Below, one piece after another: positions 4,765 through 7,867 of a stretch of DNA of 7,867 bases. Numbering within the stretch: the first letter of the stretch is position 1; every line of letters begins with the position of its first letter. Source of the DNA: Spirochaetaceae bacterium (GTDB lineage: Bacteria; Spirochaetota; Spirochaetia; DSM-2461); assembly GCA_016342385.1 (NCBI GenBank), contig JAEINM010000179.1:1-7867 (forward strand). Direction: 5' to 3'. Made by a program: the position numbers and the translations under genes. The notes beneath the pieces were generated by a model, which ran no database searches, was not told the DNA's origin, and saw only the letters and a program-made list of their open reading frames with translations.

Positions 4765-7251
4765 TTGGAAGTATTCACAGAGTTTGTTAAGATTTCAGCG
4801 CTTTTAATTTCATTTACATATATGTTTGGGAGGTTTCAGAGGTTCTTTCAATATAAACCTGATTATGCACAGACCGCAATCAATGGATTGCTCTTTTCTG
4901 CAGTCGCTATTATTGGAATGATGATTCCCATTGAATTGGGTCCCGGTGTACTTCTTGATAGCAGTATAATTATTGTCGCTTTCTCCGTCGTTTTCGGGGG
5001 TATCGGTTCCGGTCTTATAACGGCTTTTTTAAGTTGTATTTACCGTTTTTACTTGGGCAATACCGGTCAGTATGCAGGTATTCTCATCGTTTTTTCAGGA
5101 ATAGCTCTTGGTGCTCTTCTTCGCTATATTAGAATTAATAAACAATATAGAAACAATTTCATCACTTTTATTAATTTGGGACTATTTTCGGCTTTTCTGA
5201 CCTTTCCTGTCTTCCTGTTATTACCTGAAATGAAAATGTCAATGCTATTTATATCGAGAGTTCTTATACCCATACATCTTATTTTTCCTCTTATTTCCTA
5301 TACTCTTGGTGTCTTATTAGTGCGGGAGAAAAAGCAGATTGATATGGAAAACGAATTGAAAGCCAGGATCAGTCGAAAAAGAAAAATTCTGGCTGTCTCA
5401 AATGATGGGTTTTTTGAGTGGAATCTAAAGAGGAGTACCGTATCTTTTGATGCGAATTTTTATACTATGGCCGGTTATATACCAAACGAATTTCCCGAAA
5501 ATCGCGATGAGTGGTTCAAAAGAATTCACCCCGATGATAAAGAGAGACTCAGTCAGAGAGTGAATGCCTTTATTGAGGGCGAGAAGTCGTTTGATGAGGA
5601 TTTCAGGTTCAAGAGGAAAGACGGCAGTTGGATGTGGGTTCGTTCCAGAGCTACTGTGTCGGAGAGGGACTTCCTGGGAAAAGCCATTTCTATTATTGGA
5701 AATCATTCAGATATTACAAAGATAAAAGATGCCCAGCAGGAACTCAAAAGATTGTATTCCGCTATAGAGCAGGCGGTTGAAATTGTTATGATTCTCGATG
5801 ATCAGGGGGCTATTCAATATCTCAATTCCTCCTTTACAAAGATTACCGGTTTTTCTAAAGAGGACGTTCTTGGGACTAGCGGTCAAACCATACTGAGAAA
5901 TGATCAGGACAAGAATTTATTCAGTACTATCTGGTCGGAAATCTCCATGGGTAATTCCTGGAGCGGGCAGTTAAAAAATAGGCGTAAAGATGGTGAAATG
6001 TATACTGAAGAAGCTATTATTTCACCGGTCCGGGGTGAATCGGGTATTATTACCAGTTATGTGGCTATTATCAGGGACATAACCAGAGATCTCAATTTTC
6101 AGGAACAACTGCAGCATAGTCAGAAAATGCAGGCTATAGGTCAGCTGGCCGGAGGAGTGGCTCACGATTTTAACAATATGCTGACCGGGATTATGACTGC
6201 TACTCTCATGCTCAAAAAATCAAAGACTCTTGATGATAAAGCACAGAAATATCTGAGTATTATCGATGAAGCCGTTCAGAGATCCGCCGGACTGACACAG
6301 AGTTTACTGGCTTTTTCCAGGAAACAACCTCAGGCTCTCAATATTATCGATCTGCACAATTCCATTAACAAAACGGTCAAACTTTTAAAAAGTACTCTCA
6401 ACAAAAGGATTGCCATTGAGACCAATCTCTATTCCGGTTCCAGCTCTATAATCGGGGATACAGTTCAAATAGAGAATTCTCTTTTAAATCTGGGTATTAA
6501 TGCCTCTCATGCCATTGAAAATAATGGAACAATAAAAATTACAACTAAAATAGATTATTTTGAAAAATCGGATTGTCTGGAGAATGTCTTCGACATAGAA
6601 CCTGGAGCCTATATACACCTGTCTGTTGAAGATGATGGTACTGGTATTGGTCCGGAAAATATGCAGAAGATATTTGAACCCTTTTTTACAACTAAAGGGA
6701 TCTCCAAAGGTACGGGACTTGGTCTGGCGACTGTATACAGTATGATTGTTCAGCATAAGGGAACTGTTTCTGTAAAAAGTGAGGTGGGCAGAGGGACAGA
6801 ATTTCATCTGTATTTTCCCGCAATTGAAAAAAACGTAACAGCTGAGGTAAAGGCTCCATTTCTCCACCCCGAGGTGCAGGGAGAAGGTTGTATTCTTGTT
6901 GTTGATGATGAGAAACTGATTAGGACTCCCATTAATGACATGCTCCTGGATTCCGGCTATAAAGTCTATATTGCCGATGATGGAGAAATGGCTTTAAAGG
7001 TTTATCGCGAACATATGGATGAGATTGATCTAGTCATTATGGATGTCATAATGCCGAAAATGAATGGCTACGAGTGTATGAAAGAGTTGAGGAAAATAAA
7101 TCCTCAAATAAAAATCATCGTAGAATCCGGATATTCCTCTTCAGAGACTATTCTAAAAATGAAACAATTGGGAATTCATGGATTAATACATAAACCCAGT
7201 TCCGGAGGGACCATCCGAACTGCAATAAAAGAAGCTTTATTGTCACAATAA
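4765..7251 (+). CDS. Hybrid sensor histidine kinase: 5TM-LYT, PAS, PAS, HisKA, HATPase, receiver
   Basis: An 828-residue inner-membrane sensor kinase. Residues 1-190 contain about six hydrophobic segments resembling the 5TM receptor domain of LytS/YhcK-type proteins, including AFSVVFGGIGSGLITAFLSC (72-91) and IYRFYLGNTGQYAGI (92-106). PAS 1 spans about 206-321 (RIHPDDKERL 253-262, RKDGSWMWVRSR 284-295). PAS 2 spans about 327-441 (YLNSSFTKITGFSKEDVLG 352-370). HisKA has the phospho-accepting H467 in LAGGVAHDFNNMLTGI. The ATPase domain has the N box LLNLGINASHAI, DDGTGIG (623-629), IFEPFFTTK (636-644) and GTGLGLATVY (649-658). The C-terminal receiver keeps D714, D715, phospho-acceptor D760, S788 and K810, so every catalytic site looks intact. 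The start is TTG, with GGGGTGG 7 nt upstream; starting there keeps the first membrane segment. The ligand cannot be read from sequence. A receiver gene follows 125 nt later, suggesting a phosphorelay. Confidence 0.95.
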   Translation: MEVFTEFVKISALLISFTYMFGRFQRFFQYKPDYAQTAINGLLFSAVAIIGMMIPIELGPGVLLDSSIIIVAFSVVFGGIGSGLITAFLSCIYRFYLGNTGQYAGILIVFSGIALGALLRYIRINKQYRNNFITFINLGLFSAFLTFPVFLLLPEMKMSMLFISRVLIPIHLIFPLISYTLGVLLVREKKQIDMENELKARISRKRKILAVSNDGFFEWNLKRSTVSFDANFYTMAGYIPNEFPENRDEWFKRIHPDDKERLSQRVNAFIEGEKSFDEDFRFKRKDGSWMWVRSRATVSERDFLGKAISIIGNHSDITKIKDAQQELKRLYSAIEQAVEIVMILDDQGAIQYLNSSFTKITGFSKEDVLGTSGQTILRNDQDKNLFSTIWSEISMGNSWSGQLKNRRKDGEMYTEEAIISPVRGESGIITSYVAIIRDITRDLNFQEQLQHSQKMQAIGQLAGGVAHDFNNMLTGIMTATLMLKKSKTLDDKAQKYLSIIDEAVQRSAGLTQSLLAFSRKQPQALNIIDLHNSINKTVKLLKSTLNKRIAIETNLYSGSSSIIGDTVQIENSLLNLGINASHAIENNGTIKITTKIDYFEKSDCLENVFDIEPGAYIHLSVEDDGTGIGPENMQKIFEPFFTTKGISKGTGLGLATVYSMIVQHKGTVSVKSEVGRGTEFHLYFPAIEKNVTAEVKAPFLHPEVQGEGCILVVDDEKLIRTPINDMLLDSGYKVYIADDGEMALKVYREHMDEIDLVIMDVIMPKMNGYECMKELRKINPQIKIIVESGYSSSETILKMKQLGIHGLIHKPSSGGTIRTAIKEALLSQ

Positions 7252-7254
7252 AGC
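7234..7254. repeat. 21-bp perfect palindrome across the kinase stop codon
   Basis: Arms GCTTTATTGT (7234-7243) and ACAATAAAGC (7245-7254) are perfectly complementary around C7244. The TAA stop of the kinase gene (7249-7251) lies inside the right arm. As RNA it could form a 9-bp hairpin with a 3-nt loop, but no U-tract follows, so a standard intrinsic terminator is unlikely. As DNA it has the symmetry of a homodimer-binding operator, centred about 100 bp upstream of the predicted start of the receiver gene. It overlaps the third GCAA-N6-TTGC dyad by 3 bp. Confidence 0.55.
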
Positions 7255-7267
7255 AATCAAAGTTGCT
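7252..7267. promoter_or_regulatory. Candidate enhancer site 3 (AGCAA-N6-TTGCT)
   Basis: Third copy of the GCAA-N6-TTGC dyad, here with perfect 5-bp arms AGCAA and TTGCT around TCAAAG. It ends 52 bp upstream of the GG of the sigma-54 promoter at 7318; the matching gap at the sigma-factor gene is 53 bp. That agreement is the main reason to see it as a binding site and not a chance hairpin. As RNA the 5-bp stem lacks a U-tract, so it is not a terminator. Confidence 0.6.
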
Positions 7268-7317
7268 GCTCTTATAGGTCATAAGCTCTAAGAGGCGGAA
7301 TAAGCCGGTGTAGAAAA

Positions 7318-7333
7318 TGGTATGATTTTTGCT
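7318..7333 (+). promoter_or_regulatory. Sigma-54 (RpoN) -24/-12 promoter of the receiver gene
   Basis: TGGTATGATTTTTGCT matches the sigma-54 consensus TGGCACG-N4-TTGC(A/T) except for two C-to-T changes in the -24 block. GG (7319-7320) and GC (7331-7332) are exactly 10 nt apart. The predicted start is near 7344, giving a leader of about 33 nt, almost the same as at the sigma-factor gene. It lies between the kinase stop and the receiver start, so the receiver genes could be expressed separately from the kinase. Confidence 0.72.
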
Positions 7334-7376
7334 GTCTCTATTTATGATAATGCAGAGAATGATCAAAGGAATAAAG

Positions 7377-7751
7377 ATGGATGAATCAGGCAAAATTAAA
7401 ATTCTCTTTATAGATGATGAAAATTTAATATGCACGATGGCAGGTGATGTCTTGGAGTTTTTCGGTTTTAATGTGGAAACCTTCAAAGATAGTTCTCAAG
7501 CTCTGGAGTGTTTTAAATCTAATCCCCGGCAGTATGATATTATTGTCACTGATCAGAAAATGCCGGGAATGACGGGATACGAAATGCTCTCCAGAATTTC
7601 AGAAATACGAGATGATATTCCTAAAATACTCTGTACCGGATATAGTGAAGAAGTCGATGACTTTAAGAATAGCCTAATAGGAATTGATGCTTTTTTTCTT
7701 AAACCCTATCATTTTGAAGATTTGATTGAACAAATTAACAAGCTTGTGTAA
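7377..7751 (+). CDS. Single-domain response regulator (CheY/Spo0F-like receiver)
   Basis: A 124-residue stand-alone receiver domain. It has the acidic pair D13/D14 in ILFIDDENLI, the phospho-acceptor D59 in IIVTDQKMPGMTGYE, T87 in ILCTGYS and K109 in FFLKPYH, so phosphorylation should be possible. There is no output domain: it ends right after the last helix (EDLIEQINKLV). Such proteins shuttle phosphate in relays or bind a target protein. ATG at 7377 is chosen because AAAGGA lies 6 nt upstream; a TTG at 7329 in the same frame would add 16 residues but overlaps the -12 element of the promoter and lies upstream of the predicted start of transcription. It follows the hybrid kinase by 125 nt and precedes another receiver gene by 9 nt, so a kinase-receiver partnership is likely but not shown. 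Confidence 0.93.
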   Translation: MDESGKIKILFIDDENLICTMAGDVLEFFGFNVETFKDSSQALECFKSNPRQYDIIVTDQKMPGMTGYEMLSRISEIRDDIPKILCTGYSEEVDDFKNSLIGIDAFFLKPYHFEDLIEQINKLV

Positions 7752-7760
7752 TCTGTATCT

Positions 7761-7867
7761 ATGGATACTCAAGATTCAAAAGTAATAGTTATAATTGATG
7801 ATGATGTCAACATTCTTAACAATCTGGAAATGATACTGGAGTCCGAAGGATATGATGCAATAGAAAC
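7761..7867 (+). CDS. Receiver-domain protein, 5' end only (continues past window)
   Basis: The first 35 codons of a further response regulator: MDTQDSKVIVIIDDDVNILNNLE and onward through ILESEGYDAIE. VIVIIDDDVNIL is the first strand of a receiver domain with its acidic residues; the phospho-acceptor site and anything after it lie outside the window. The ATG is 9 nt after the stop of the preceding receiver gene and has no clear ribosome site, so translation may depend on coupling. The protein could be another single-domain receiver, a DNA-binding regulator, an enhancer-binding sigma-54 activator or a hybrid protein; nothing visible decides among these. Confidence 0.8.
   Translation, partial: MDTQDSKVIVIIDDDVNILNNLEMILESEGYDAIE

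Noticed and set aside
4876..4891. GCAATC-N4-GATTGC inverted repeat near the kinase start
   Set aside because: The spacing between GCAA and TTGC is 8 instead of 6, it lies within the coding region, and no promoter of the right type is placed for it.
7329..7376. Upstream TTG extension of the single-domain receiver
   Set aside because: The ATG at 7377 has AAAGGA 6 nt upstream, the receiver fold starts just after it, and the TTG overlaps the -12 element of the sigma-54 promoter.

Overview
The window is about 40% GC by eye, with dense gene packing, several TTG starts and Gram-negative-type housekeeping genes. A group 2 (RpoS-like) sigma factor preceded by a sigma-54 promoter, next to large membrane-bound hybrid kinases, suggests a free-living spirochaete (Spirochaetales). 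That placement is an inference from gene content and style, not from a marker gene.

Layout. Positions 1-2684 (minus strand) hold a tight operon dprA -> comM -> yraN-like, with 7-nt and 4-nt overlaps. Its themes are natural transformation and handling of incoming DNA; the last gene runs off the left edge. A 100-bp divergent gap with phased T-tracts separates it from a small plus-strand gene (2796-3032) that resembles only the DUF4351-type tail of Rpn-family nucleases. Converging on that gene from the right are a DUF4870/Tic20-like membrane protein (3052-3561) and, upstream of it, a group 2 sigma-70-family factor (3619-4545), both on the minus strand. A 219-bp divergent regulatory region follows. 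Then come a TTG-started 828-residue hybrid histidine kinase (4765-7251: 5TM-LYT sensor, two PAS domains, HisKA, HATPase, receiver), a stand-alone receiver protein (7377-7751) and the first 35 codons of another receiver-domain protein (from 7761), all on the plus strand.

The most interesting signal is regulatory. There are two good sigma-54 (-24/-12) promoters: TGGCAC-N5-TTGCT driving the sigma factor, and TGGTAT-N5-TTGCT driving the receiver gene. Each predicts a leader of about 32 nt. A dyad, GCAA-N6-TTGC, occurs three times in the window: a tandem pair 20 bp apart upstream of the first promoter, and a single copy upstream of the second. In both cases the nearest copy ends 52-53 bp from the -24 GG, that is, around -78 to -92 from the predicted start, where bacterial enhancer-binding proteins usually bind. 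I found no other copy by eye. Together these suggest a local sigma-54 regulon in which one enhancer-binding activator controls both the sigma factor and the two-component operon. This would parallel the known RpoN -> RpoS cascade of Borrelia, but with recognisable enhancer sites. The truncated receiver protein at the right edge is a candidate for that activator, but the window does not show its output domain.
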